This document shows, piece by piece, positions 54,901 through 64,000 of a stretch of DNA of 64,000 bases. The notes under the pieces were generated by a model. The model did no database searches, was not told where the DNA came from, and worked only from the letters and a program-made list of their open reading frames with translations. Numbering within the stretch: position 1 is the stretch's first letter; each line of letters begins with the position of its first letter. The stretch comes from Aphanothece hegewaldii CCALA 016 (GTDB lineage: Bacteria; Cyanobacteriota; Cyanobacteriia; Cyanobacteriales; Microcystaceae), in the NCBI RefSeq assembly GCF_003007785.1, contig NZ_PXOH01000002.1, positions 62,001-126,000 on the forward strand, written 5' to 3'. Both the position numbers and the translations under genes were made by a program.

Positions 54901-57900
54901 ACGGCACAATTAATGTAACGGTTACTCGTACAGGTAGAATTACTGGAGAAGTTACTGCTAAAGTTAGTCTAACAAATGGCACAGCGACTTATCCTGCTGA
55001 TTACAATCAAAATTTTTTTAATATCACGTTTGCCAATGGGGAAACGAGTAAAACGATCGCTATTCCTATTGTTAATGATACTCAGTTTGAACCCAACGAA
55101 ACCGTAAATCTATCTCTTACTAATCTAACAGGTGGAGCAACATTAGGATCTCAAAGTACAGCTATTTTAACCATTATTAGTGATGATCCTAAAGTACCAG
55201 GTACGATCGCTTTTAGCAATGCAACTTACAGCGTTGGCGAAAATGGTACACCCATCAATCAAGTTACTTTAATTCGTACTGGGGGAAGTGATGGAATTGT
55301 TAAAGTTACTTTAAATCCTAGTAATGGTACAGCAACAACAGACGATTACACAAATACGCCGATTATTGTCACGTTTGCCAATGGAGAAACGAGTAAAACC
55401 GTCAATATTCCAATTGTAAATGATACCCTCAATGAAGGGAACGAAACGATTAATTTAACCTTGACAAATCCGCAAAATGGTGCAACACTCGGCACACAAA
55501 AAACCGCAGTTTTAACCATTATTGATAATGATACAGTTCCTGGTATTATCGCCTTTAATTCCGCCACTTACAGCATTAATGAAAATGGAACATCTGTAGC
55601 CGCAATTACTTTAAATCGTACTGGTGGAAGTGATGGAATTGTTAGCGTAACAGTCTATCTAAGTGATGGCACAGCAACCGCAGGAAGTGATTATATTGCT
55701 ACTCCTATTGTTGTGACTTTTGGCGATAAAGAAACAAGTAAAACTATTGCTATTCCTATCATTAATGATATCCTGACGGAAAATAATGAAAATCTAACTT
55801 TAACCCTAAATAATCCCACAGATGGCGCAACACTCGGTACACAAAAAACCGCCACACTCAGAATTATTGATAATGATACTCAACCGAAATTAACCGTTAA
55901 TATTACTCCTGAACAAATCACCGAAGGAAGTAACGCCATTACGGGAAAAGTTACCCGAAATGGTAATACTAATACTGCTTTAGTTGTTAATTTATTTAGT
56001 GAAGATGAAAGTCAAATTACTGTACCACAAACTGTTACAATACCAGTTGGACAAACGTCGGCTAATTTTACGATTACAGTCATCAATGATACCATAATTG
56101 AAAATGCCACAACCTTTGATATTATAGCCGCTTCAGCAGGTTTTAACAGTGGTTTAGATAGTATTTTAGTGACCGATAATGATGCAGTTCAACTGACTTT
56201 AACACTTAATAAAAATAAAATACTAGAAAATGCAGGAAATGGAGCCGCGATTGGAACAATTACCCGTAATGTTGTTACAAATCGGGATTTAGTGATTGTT
56301 TTATCTAGTAGTAATACCAGTGAAATCACACTACCACAAACCGTTACTATTACTGCAAATCAAGCCTCTGCTACTTTTGCGATTAATGCCGTCAATGATA
56401 ATATTTTGGATGGCACACAAACCGTTACTATTACTGCTCAACAAACTGAACAAATTAATAATACTCCTATTGAGCAAAATTCAACCACAAAAACGATTCA
56501 AGTTACTGATGATGAAAGTGCAACACTCAGCCTTTCTTTTAATCAAAATCTACTCAAAGAAGGTACAACAACCACTGGCACAATTACCCGAAATGTGGTA
56601 ACAAATCAAGCATTAACAATTACTTTAACTTCTAGCGATACCACAGAAGCAACCGTACCACAAACCGTTACTATTCCTGCAAATCAAGCATCAGCAACCT
56701 TTACAATTACAGGTGTCAATGATGGAATTAATGATGGTAATAAACCTGTTACCATTACAGCACAAGCAAACGGTTTTAATAATGGTGTTGAAAGCTTAGA
56801 AGTTACTAACGGAAATCTGCCAGATCTTCAAGTTACCAGTTTAACAGGTACAGCAAATATTCTAACAGGAACATTATCTAATTTCAGCTATCGAGTCGAA
56901 AATAAAGGCTCATCAGGAATTACAGGAACATGGAACGATAAAGTATATCTTTCTATCGATAATCAGTTAGATAATACTGATATTCTACTAGCTGATAATC
57001 CTTTTACTCCTGCGATTCCTTTTACCTCTTTTTATGAAAGAAACATTCCTTATTTTACTCCTAACACCTTCGGACAATATTATTTAATCGCCGTCACTGA
57101 TACAAATAATACCGTTAATGAAGGTACAGGATTAGGGGAAAGCAATAATACAACGATTACACCGATTAATATTAAACCCGCTTATCGTGCTACAGTTTCT
57201 ACAGATATCACGACGGCTGTTACTGGAAATACTGTTATATTAAAAGGTCAAGCGATTAGTAATGATGATAATTCTCCCGTTCCTTTTGAATTTGTTACTG
57301 TCAAAATTGATAATAATGGAGCTATTCGAGAATTAAACGCTTTTACTGATAGTAATGGACAATTTACCTTACAATTTAAACCTCTTCCTAATGAAGGCGG
57401 TAACTATAAAATTAATGCTTATTTCCCGAATAATCCAAGTGAAGATAATGCAGTCGAAGATACTTTTAAAATCTTAGGAATGCGCTTTGCTTCTACATCT
57501 ATCACCCAAAAAGTAATTGCTAATACTCCTTTTACAGGAACAGTTAGTTTAGAGAATTTAACCGATATTTCTTTAACTGGATTAACCGCAACCTTAGAAA
57601 GTGTAGTACCAGGTTGGACAGTTCAAGTCAATACTTCACCAACTTTAGGCGGTTCTGCAACCAAGCAAATTAGTTATACCATCACTGCACCGAATAATAC
57701 AACCATCACTCAGGATACATTTAATCTAAAGCTAACCAGTGCCGAGGGTGCTACAGCCATTTTACCTGTAACAGTGAATGTAGAGCGTATTGTTCCTCGT
57801 TTGGTGACTAATACAAATTTACTAAGTACAGGAATGTTGCGGGGTGATCAGACTGTTGTAGAATTTGAAATCACGAACGAGGGTGGTGCAGTAGCCGAAA

Positions 57901-60900
57901 ATATTCAAGTACAGTTACCCTCAACCCCTTGGTTATCTCTTGCTACTCCTGTTACGATTAATTCCCTCGCACCCGGAGAGTCGAGTAAAATCAGTTTATT
58001 ACTGACTCCAGCGACAGATTTACCTCTCACTGAATACACAGGAAATCTCTTTTTAGATGTAGCGGGAAATGATGGAGATTTATCGCTTCCCTTTAACTTT
58101 CGTGCGGTGAGTAGTGCGATCGGACAAGTTAAAATCAGTGTAGTCGATGAACTATTTTACTTTACCGAAGAAGCACCAAGACTAGAGGGTGCAACAGTAA
58201 CAGTACGAGATTATTTTACTAATGAAATCGTAGCGACGACAATAACGAATCAGTCTGGACTCATCACATTATCGAATATTAATGAAGGTTACTATAAAAT
58301 CGAGATCACAGCAGAAGACCACGATACCTATCGTCAAACCATACAACTCGATGCAGGAGAAACGGAAAATATTAATGCTTTCTTGTCTAAGCAGACGGTT
58401 AAGTATATTTGGAATGTAACACCGACAGAGATCGAGGATAAATATAATATTGTCGTTGAAAGTGTTTTTGAAACAGATGTACCAATTCCCACAGTTGTAG
58501 TTGAACCAGGGGCGATCGACTTAGAAGATTTACAAGTGATTGGACAAGTCATGCAAGTAGATATGACTTTAACCAATTACGGGTTAATTGCTGCTAATGA
58601 TGTGAAATTGAACTTTGGCGAACATCCGTTCTATAAAATTGAGCCACTGATTGAAGATATTGGAACATTAAGCGCGAAGAGTTCGATTACTGTTCCTGTT
58701 AGAATTACCAGAATTGCTGATTTTGATACGATACAAAGCAGTGCTGGAACAGTATCCCTTGCTGCTACTCCTCAAGTTCCCTGTAATATTTCAGCTTGTG
58801 TAATCTATGACTATATCTGCGGCATAATTCCAATCTTTAAATGTACTTCGGTTGCTGTTACAGGTGTGGAAGGAAACTGCCAAGGAGGTTTACCTGGTGG
58901 TCCTGGTGGTCCTGGTGGTCCTGGTGGTGGTGGTGGTCCTGGTGGTGGTGGCGGTATTGTTCCAGTCATTGTTAATATTTCAGCATTAAATTGCGATCCG
59001 TGTGTTGAGAAACTCAGTAAAGCCGTTCTAAAATGTGTTGAAAAATTTCTTCCATTCCCTGATTGGGTTAAATGTCTTAAGAGTGAGTATAAATGTGTTA
59101 CTGATCTATCTGATGGATTAGGATGGAGCGATGCTTATAATTGTTTTAAAACTGTAATCAGTTGTGCTAAAGCTTTTGGAAAAACGATTCCTGGACCTTG
59201 GAAATGGTTAAAATATCTTGAGTGTGGTTATGAGATTATCACAGCGTGTTTAGAGTTTTCCATTAGTTCTTCAGGTGGTGGCAGCAATTCTCCTAATCTT
59301 TTGGCTGCATTAGGACTTGAATCAATTCAAACCAGTTCTATTCCTGATTCTGCTTTAGAGTTAATACGCACTAATCTTAAATATCTTCAAGACTTTGTTG
59401 ATGCTCAAACATTTTTATTTGGCGATTTTGTTTGGTGGCAAGCTGCCGAAAAAGATGACGTAACTTTTACGAATTGGCTAGAAGCTTTTGACGCAAGAAT
59501 TGAAGGTACAACAACTACCGAAGTCAAAATTTCTGAATTAGAACGCAACCAACTCTTAAACTTTGTATTACCAGTAGGAATTACTGGAACAGATGTTAAC
59601 AAATTTCTTGATCGCTGGAATCGTACTATAGACTATTGGGAATCTGGTATTTTTAATATATCGAATGTACCAGCAGGACAAAATCAAGACTTTTTAGCCG
59701 TCGATGTTTGGCAAGAAGCATTAGCTAAAGCTAACGATGCTGTTGAAATTAGTGAAGCACAAGGATTTAATGATGTTGGTGAGCTATTTTACGATAGCGT
59801 ACAAGAACTACGACAAGCTTTAGAAGGCAATAGTGGTGGAGTCTGCGCTACAGTTCGCATTCGTATCGACCAAGAAGCGGTAATGACCCGTGCTGCATTC
59901 CTCGGTGAACTCGAAATCGAAAACGGGAACGATACAGTAAATCTTGAAAACCTCTCCGTTAGTCTCCAAGTCAAAGACGCACAAGGTAACGTCGTTAATA
60001 ACCTTTTCGGTATTACTAATCCCATACTAAATGGTATTACAGCAGTAGACGGCACAGGTCAACTACTTGCGAATACAACGGGTTCGGCCGAATGGACTTT
60101 AATACCTGTATCTAATGCTGCACCTAATGAACCCACTCAATACAGTATCGGTGGAACACTTTCTTACACCGAAAACGGAACAGTCGTCACCGTTCCCCTG
60201 CTTTCCACTCCTGTTACTGTCTATCCCCAAGCGGAACTTTATCTCGACTATTTCCACGAAAGAAATGTCTACGCCGATGATCCTTTTACCGATGATAAAG
60301 TAGAAGTCTCTGTACCCTATTCTCTTGCTGTATTAGTCCGCAATGAAGGAAAAGGCGATGCAAAAAACCTCAAAATCTCCTCAGCACAACCGAAAATCAT
60401 CGAAAATGAGAAAGGATTACTGATTAACTTTGAAATAATTGGCTCACAGGTCAATAATCAACCGATTACGCCCTCATTAACTGCCGATTTCGGGAACATT
60501 GCAGCAGGAGATACAGCCGTTGCCGACTGGTTACTTAAATCCTCCCTACAAGGCAAATTCATCGAATATAATGCCACATTTGAACACGTCAACGATTTAG
60601 GTATTCCTGAACTCTCCCTCATCAAAGAAGTTACCATCCACGAACTCATTCATAAAGTCCAAGCAGATAGTGACGGACTACCCGACTTTTTGGTTAATGG
60701 AACCTTTGACGCAAACTTTTACCCCGATATCCTCTATTTTAGCGATGGCACAACCGCACCCGTACAAGTCGTCACCAACGCTACATCTGACGCACCTGCT
60801 ACCCCAACTGATTTACAGGTTCAAGTCACCGCAACGGTAGAAAATGGCTGGACATATATCCGTCTTGCTGATCCCGGTGATGGCAAATACGATATCACTA

Positions 60901-63900
60901 AGATACAACGCGCCGATAATACGGAAATTAGCTTAGAAAATGTCTGGACAACTGACCGCACTTTCCCCGCTACAGGTCGCCCAACTTATGAAAATATATT
61001 ACATTTCCTTGACAATAACGCCACTGCGGGTAATAAAAACTACACCATTACCTATGTGACAGGTGACCCGACGATTACCGATATTGTCGATGTTACCCCA
61101 GATCCCACATCTTCCGCCGTTAATGCTATTACTGTCGAATTCTCCGAAGCCATTAACCAGAGTTCTTTTGATCTGAGTGATCTTGCTTTAACTCTTAATG
61201 GTGGTGCTAATCTGATTACATCTAGTATAACGATCGCATCACTCACCCCCAACCGTTATCAAATTTCTGGACTTAGTACAATAACTACCACCAATGGCAC
61301 TTATCAGCTTACGGTTAATGCTACAGGAATCGAAAATTTAGCGGGAAAAACAGGGACAGGTTTAGTAAATGAATCTTGGGTAAAAAACAGTACAGGGGGA
61401 GGTGATACCACTGCACCCACTGTAACCGATATTGTTGATGTATCCGTTGACCCTCGTAATACTCCCATTTCCTCACTCGATGTTACTTTCTCTGAAACGA
61501 TCGATCTAACTACCTTCACCTTCTCTGACATCACTCTCACTCTTAACGGTGGAACGAATCTAATCAATAATGCAGTAACCGTCACTTTTGTCAACAATAA
61601 TACTTATCGAATTAATGGACTGAGTAACTTAACTTCAACCGCAGGAACTTACAATCTTACTGTTACAGGTAGTGGTATTAAAGACATTGCAGGAAATACA
61701 GGTACAGGCACTCAATCTGAAACTTGGATATTAGATACCACTGCACCAACGACACCCACTAATATTTTAGTCAATAATATTTCTTTAGCGAATCCCACTC
61801 TCATCAATACGCTTACCCCAACCATTAGCGGTATTTTAGGCGAAAATAACTTAAAAGTATTCTTTTTTGACCCTATTACTAGCCAAATCCTCGGACAAGC
61901 TACCGTTAGCGGGACTAATTTTAGTGGTACTATTCAACTTCCTTCTACAGGTTCGCGTTCCGTTGAACTTCGGGTACAAGATAGCGCAGGAAATACCACA
62001 TCATCCACTTTAAATCTATTTGCGGATCTAACTCAACCTTCGATCGTAGAATTCCTCAACATTCCCCAAAACCCAACAACTACCCCAGTTAATTCTATTG
62101 ATGTTCGTTTCTCTGAAGAAATTAAACTATCTACCTTTAATTTCAATGACCTGATTTTAACCCGTGATGGCGGTACTAATCTAATTACGAATGCAGTAAC
62201 AATACAATATATTTCTGGAACAACCTATCGTATTAGTAATTTAGCAAACCTCACCCAAACCCCTGGAACCTACACACTACAAGTAAATGCAGCTACCATA
62301 CGAGATGATGCAGGAAATAACGGTGATACAGCTAAAACGGCCACTTTCTCAATTATTCCCCCCATTTCTCCAGGTATTACCCTAACACAAACGAATGGAA
62401 ATACCAGCGTTACTGAAGATGGTACGACGGATACCTATTCTCTCATCTTAAAAACTCAACCTACTGCTAATGTTACAGTAACGATCGCTCCCAATTCCCA
62501 ACTCACGACAAACCAGCAAACTCTCACTTTCACCCCTGCTAACTGGAATGTCCCACAAACGGTTACTATCTCAGCAGTCAATGATACTCTTATCGAAAAT
62601 AATCATACTGGAACCATTAATCATACCGTCTCTAGTACCGACACCAATTACAACAATAGTATTATTCCACCTTTAACCGTTGATATTACCGATAATGATC
62701 AACTTCCTGTAATCACTTTAGCAGTTGCCCCCGGAAGTGTTTTAGAAAACGGAACCAATAACCTAGTTTATACCTTCACTCGCACAGGTAATTTATCCAA
62801 CTCTCTAACCGTTAATTTTACCGTAGCAGGAAGTGCCACATTTAACACCGACTATACCCAAACAGGGGCAAACACTTTTAACGGAACAAGCGGTACAATT
62901 AAATTCGCCGCTAATTCTAGTACTAAAACTATTACCCTCGATCCTACACCCGATAGTATTACAGATCCTAATGAAACGATTTCTCTTACCCTGACTACAG
63001 CAACAGGATACACCCTAGGAACCACCATACCCATTATCGGAACTATTACAGAAAGCACCACCAATAATAATGGTATTTTAGCCTTTAGTGCTGCTCAATT
63101 TAGCCAATCCGAAGACGGAACAATCATCGCTGCAGTTACTGTAACTCGCACGGGAGGAAATAGCGGTGCAGTCAGTGCAACAATTAATCTAAGCAATGGA
63201 ACCGCAACAGCACCCAACGATTATACTAATACTGCGATCGTTGTCAACTTCGCCAATGCAGTAACCAGTCAAATTGTCAATATACCCATCATCAATGACA
63301 GCCTTTTAGAAAATACGGAAACAGTCAATCTAAGTTTATCTAACCCGACGGGTGGCGCAATCATCGGCAATCAAAACAATGCTATTCTCAATATTCTTGA
63401 TGATGATGTACAGCTTAACTTTAATGCGGCTAACTACACCGTCAATGAAGATGGAACCACCGTTACTCAAATTATCATCACTCGTACTGGTTCCGCAACA
63501 AAAGCCGTTGGGGGAACAATTACCTTTACCGATGGAACCGCGATAGGATGCGGTTGTGGTGCAACTTCCACGAGTAACGATTTCTACAACGGAGCCTTAA
63601 ACTTTACTTTAGCAGTCAATGAACTGAGTAAAATTATTCCTGTAGAACCCGCAACCTTAAATAATTCTAATGCGATTCGGATTCGAGATGATGGAACAAT
63701 AGAAGGCAATGAAAACTTTACGATAAATTTAACAAATCCAAGCAACGGCGCAACCATTGGGAATCAAAATACTGCAACGGTAATTATTATAGACAATGAT
63801 GCACCAATTATTACTTTAACCGCAAATGCAAACCGAGCTACCGAAAATGGCTCAGATCTAATCTATACTTTCACTCGTACTGGCAATTTTACAAACCCAT

Positions 63901-64000
63901 TAACCGTTAACTATACCGTTGGAGGAACCGCTATTCCTGGTACAGATTACACGCCAGAAGGTGCTATCAATTTTACCAATAAAACGATTACCTTTGCGGC
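51975..64000 (+). CDS. Giant RTX / Calx-beta / PA14 surface protein, 3' end beyond window
   Basis: One frame stays open from the ATG at 51975 to the window edge, at least 4008 codons. There is no Sec signal; type I secretion with an unseen C-terminal signal is likely. In order: RTX nonapeptides (about 35-95, GGAGNDSLIGGTGND), three 135-residue repeats (about 100-420), a second RTX block with closing domain (about 420-570), Calx-beta repeats 1-2 (576-794), a PA14 domain (795-954), Calx-beta 3-8 (960-1615), CARDB/Ig-like modules (1616-2268), a Cys-rich domain with a Pro-Gly linker (2269-2430), an unassigned module (2440-2905), Ig-like domains (3030-3460), then further Calx-beta repeats. It is probably a calcium-binding adhesin or matrix protein. 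Confidence 0.9.
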   Translation, partial: MTKPNQNSINNHLFDIMASDIIIQSVPTSGDDNLTGTSGNDIIDGLAGNDTINGGAGNDSLIGGTGNDSLVGGEGNNTLNGGDGDDVLINSFGTVDGGAGNDILVLDFTGYGTGVYNVGLGDRFRRTNDNGDLIYYAGIDHFNITGTANTDYLRGTAGDTLDGALGIDYLTLDFSNQTSSVNIDYTNTTNQVNFANTSVKNFEALGIITTGTGNDSIKLSLTASTSQGTVNGKEGDDTLILNFTGYGAGVYNTNLGDRFRRTGDGADLIYYSGIDHFNITGTANTDYLRGTIGDTLNGAGGIDYLYLDVNGATSDVTVDLTQSTNLSGVANTSIKNFENIGTITTGSGNDSIKLSLTASTSQGTVNGKEGDDTLILDFTGYGAGVYNTNLGDRFRRTGDGADLIYYSGIDHFNITGTDNNDFFQGFAGNDTIIGGAGNDIINGNAGNDIIIGVNPYSINSGINEIDTLAGGLGSDIIILGNNAQSFYDDNNITTTGTADYARIQNFNKAEDIIQLFGTKSNYRLDVSPITGITGTAIYRDKPNTEPDELIAIVEGIAVADLNLNESYFVTTKDEIALNAANYRIAEDGTTQAIIYLTRTLGNGGEVQVTLNLSNGTATAGQDYISTPITIIFANGEYFKAVNIPLTDDNIFEGNETINLSLSTPTNGAILGTQNTAILTIVEEPVINFSAATYTVNEEGTRQITLTRTGSVDGVVSAKISLTNGTAIAPNDYNNAQITVNFAKGETSKTISLPIQNDLLREGNETFNITLSNPTGGAIIGTQNTAVVTISDNDIGLDGEYFDGYFADDLSFFEQNQPILERTDQTINFVDSVASWNLNNIPQLADLETYSVRWQGYINIPTTGNYTFYLNSDDASYLFLDDAIQSPNITNATINNGGLHGSQEISSEVFLTAGFHPILLFYGESGSNNNISFSWASTDVGITKQIVPDSVLFTLNNVDVPAFLSFDAANYTVNEQNGTINVTVTRTGRITGEVTAKVSLTNGTATYPADYNQNFFNITFANGETSKTIAIPIVNDTQFEPNETVNLSLTNLTGGATLGSQSTAILTIISDDPKVPGTIAFSNATYSVGENGTPINQVTLIRTGGSDGIVKVTLNPSNGTATTDDYTNTPIIVTFANGETSKTVNIPIVNDTLNEGNETINLTLTNPQNGATLGTQKTAVLTIIDNDTVPGIIAFNSATYSINENGTSVAAITLNRTGGSDGIVSVTVYLSDGTATAGSDYIATPIVVTFGDKETSKTIAIPIINDILTENNENLTLTLNNPTDGATLGTQKTATLRIIDNDTQPKLTVNITPEQITEGSNAITGKVTRNGNTNTALVVNLFSEDESQITVPQTVTIPVGQTSANFTITVINDTIIENATTFDIIAASAGFNSGLDSILVTDNDAVQLTLTLNKNKILENAGNGAAIGTITRNVVTNRDLVIVLSSSNTSEITLPQTVTITANQASATFAINAVNDNILDGTQTVTITAQQTEQINNTPIEQNSTTKTIQVTDDESATLSLSFNQNLLKEGTTTTGTITRNVVTNQALTITLTSSDTTEATVPQTVTIPANQASATFTITGVNDGINDGNKPVTITAQANGFNNGVESLEVTNGNLPDLQVTSLTGTANILTGTLSNFSYRVENKGSSGITGTWNDKVYLSIDNQLDNTDILLADNPFTPAIPFTSFYERNIPYFTPNTFGQYYLIAVTDTNNTVNEGTGLGESNNTTITPINIKPAYRATVSTDITTAVTGNTVILKGQAISNDDNSPVPFEFVTVKIDNNGAIRELNAFTDSNGQFTLQFKPLPNEGGNYKINAYFPNNPSEDNAVEDTFKILGMRFASTSITQKVIANTPFTGTVSLENLTDISLTGLTATLESVVPGWTVQVNTSPTLGGSATKQISYTITAPNNTTITQDTFNLKLTSAEGATAILPVTVNVERIVPRLVTNTNLLSTGMLRGDQTVVEFEITNEGGAVAENIQVQLPSTPWLSLATPVTINSLAPGESSKISLLLTPATDLPLTEYTGNLFLDVAGNDGDLSLPFNFRAVSSAIGQVKISVVDELFYFTEEAPRLEGATVTVRDYFTNEIVATTITNQSGLITLSNINEGYYKIEITAEDHDTYRQTIQLDAGETENINAFLSKQTVKYIWNVTPTEIEDKYNIVVESVFETDVPIPTVVVEPGAIDLEDLQVIGQVMQVDMTLTNYGLIAANDVKLNFGEHPFYKIEPLIEDIGTLSAKSSITVPVRITRIADFDTIQSSAGTVSLAATPQVPCNISACVIYDYICGIIPIFKCTSVAVTGVEGNCQGGLPGGPGGPGGPGGGGGPGGGGGIVPVIVNISALNCDPCVEKLSKAVLKCVEKFLPFPDWVKCLKSEYKCVTDLSDGLGWSDAYNCFKTVISCAKAFGKTIPGPWKWLKYLECGYEIITACLEFSISSSGGGSNSPNLLAALGLESIQTSSIPDSALELIRTNLKYLQDFVDAQTFLFGDFVWWQAAEKDDVTFTNWLEAFDARIEGTTTTEVKISELERNQLLNFVLPVGITGTDVNKFLDRWNRTIDYWESGIFNISNVPAGQNQDFLAVDVWQEALAKANDAVEISEAQGFNDVGELFYDSVQELRQALEGNSGGVCATVRIRIDQEAVMTRAAFLGELEIENGNDTVNLENLSVSLQVKDAQGNVVNNLFGITNPILNGITAVDGTGQLLANTTGSAEWTLIPVSNAAPNEPTQYSIGGTLSYTENGTVVTVPLLSTPVTVYPQAELYLDYFHERNVYADDPFTDDKVEVSVPYSLAVLVRNEGKGDAKNLKISSAQPKIIENEKGLLINFEIIGSQVNNQPITPSLTADFGNIAAGDTAVADWLLKSSLQGKFIEYNATFEHVNDLGIPELSLIKEVTIHELIHKVQADSDGLPDFLVNGTFDANFYPDILYFSDGTTAPVQVVTNATSDAPATPTDLQVQVTATVENGWTYIRLADPGDGKYDITKIQRADNTEISLENVWTTDRTFPATGRPTYENILHFLDNNATAGNKNYTITYVTGDPTITDIVDVTPDPTSSAVNAITVEFSEAINQSSFDLSDLALTLNGGANLITSSITIASLTPNRYQISGLSTITTTNGTYQLTVNATGIENLAGKTGTGLVNESWVKNSTGGGDTTAPTVTDIVDVSVDPRNTPISSLDVTFSETIDLTTFTFSDITLTLNGGTNLINNAVTVTFVNNNTYRINGLSNLTSTAGTYNLTVTGSGIKDIAGNTGTGTQSETWILDTTAPTTPTNILVNNISLANPTLINTLTPTISGILGENNLKVFFFDPITSQILGQATVSGTNFSGTIQLPSTGSRSVELRVQDSAGNTTSSTLNLFADLTQPSIVEFLNIPQNPTTTPVNSIDVRFSEEIKLSTFNFNDLILTRDGGTNLITNAVTIQYISGTTYRISNLANLTQTPGTYTLQVNAATIRDDAGNNGDTAKTATFSIIPPISPGITLTQTNGNTSVTEDGTTDTYSLILKTQPTANVTVTIAPNSQLTTNQQTLTFTPANWNVPQTVTISAVNDTLIENNHTGTINHTVSSTDTNYNNSIIPPLTVDITDNDQLPVITLAVAPGSVLENGTNNLVYTFTRTGNLSNSLTVNFTVAGSATFNTDYTQTGANTFNGTSGTIKFAANSSTKTITLDPTPDSITDPNETISLTLTTATGYTLGTTIPIIGTITESTTNNNGILAFSAAQFSQSEDGTIIAAVTVTRTGGNSGAVSATINLSNGTATAPNDYTNTAIVVNFANAVTSQIVNIPIINDSLLENTETVNLSLSNPTGGAIIGNQNNAILNILDDDVQLNFNAANYTVNEDGTTVTQIIITRTGSATKAVGGTITFTDGTAIGCGCGATSTSNDFYNGALNFTLAVNELSKIIPVEPATLNNSNAIRIRDDGTIEGNENFTINLTNPSNGATIGNQNTATVIIIDNDAPIITLTANANRATENGSDLIYTFTRTGNFTNPLTVNYTVGGTAIPGTDYTPEGAINFTNKTITFA
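52281..53230 (+). repeat. 405-bp internal direct repeats of the giant gene
   Basis: Three copies with a period of exactly 405 bp (135 codons) begin near 52281, 52686 and 53091. Bases 52612-52822 and 53017-53227 are almost identical; the first copy is more diverged. Each carries GGCGATCGTTTTCGTCGTAC and GACCACTTTAATATAACAGG. They encode a beta-rich unit containing LGDRFRRT and IDHFNITGT. Confidence 0.9.

Noticed and set aside
53410-63546. Many short open frames on both strands across the right 12 kb
   Set aside because: All lie inside the continuous frame of the giant surface protein, lack ribosome sites and known domains, and are frame shadows.

Overview
The window is a chromosomal segment from a cyanobacterium. 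It carries acsF (oxygen-dependent chlorophyll cyclase), an NtcB-type nitrogen regulator behind a textbook NtcA box, a CAAD/CURT1-type membrane protein, cyanobacterial fatty-acid, cell-wall and MEP-pathway genes, and many copies of the HIP1 octamer GCGATCGC. The DNA is AT-rich and the gene style is that of a Chroococcales-type lineage (Geminocystis/Cyanobacterium/Cyanothece-like). The genus is a guess. I saw no rRNA, tRNA, transposase, prophage or CRISPR array.

Layout. 1-7.2 kb: the 3' end of a solute-binding protein gene, an LCP-family wall-polymer ligase, a GtrB/DPM-type glycosyltransferase, a small Cys-rich protein, acsF, a two-cluster ferredoxin coupled to a LivF/NatE-type ATPase, an orphan amino-acid-binding protein and a membrane protein. 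7.2-9.5 kb: NtcA promoter, ntcB and a TrpD2-like gene, overlapping by 4 bp. 9.45-11.2 kb: an AAA15-type ATPase plus PIN nuclease pair that resembles a defence or toxin module. 11.4-15.3 kb: an orphan MshEN-like mini-protein, then a three-gene cluster (solute-binding/VWA lipoprotein, membrane coiled-coil protein, second solute-binding protein). 15.4-20 kb: a CysE-like acyltransferase, an aminotransferase, murD and glmU. 20-24 kb: an apparent envelope redox-repair locus (msrA facing an operon of methionine-repeat protein, thioredoxin-like protein, CcdA, cytochrome b and MsrP-like molybdoenzyme). 24-30.7 kb: a PMT-like mannosyltransferase, a DacB-type peptidase, plsX-fabH-fabD and a lipoprotein.

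30.8-42.9 kb is a surface-polysaccharide locus. Two very large mosaic glycosyltransferases (1068 and 1771 aa) and an ABC exporter (Wzt ATPase, Wzm permease) lie on the minus strand. A methyltransferase on the opposite strand sits between the two exporter genes, flanked by related sequence fragments. 42.9-51.5 kb: dxr, a polysaccharide deacetylase, argC, a PcrA/UvrD helicase, a CAAD protein, rimI and two tandemly duplicated Uma2 genes.

From 51,975 to the right edge one uninterrupted plus-strand frame (at least 4008 codons, no stop seen) encodes a giant RTX/Calx-beta/PA14 surface protein. Its N-terminal RTX block, internal Cys-rich domain with a Pro-Gly linker and near-identical 405-bp repeats are unusual. 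A family of palindromes, GGGTTTGG-NNN-CCAAACCC, is scattered through the gaps between genes. The strongest leads for something undescribed are the methionine-repeat redox operon, the VWA/solute-binding cluster, the AAA-PIN pair, and a beta-domain that seems to be shared by the lipoprotein and a glycosyltransferase.
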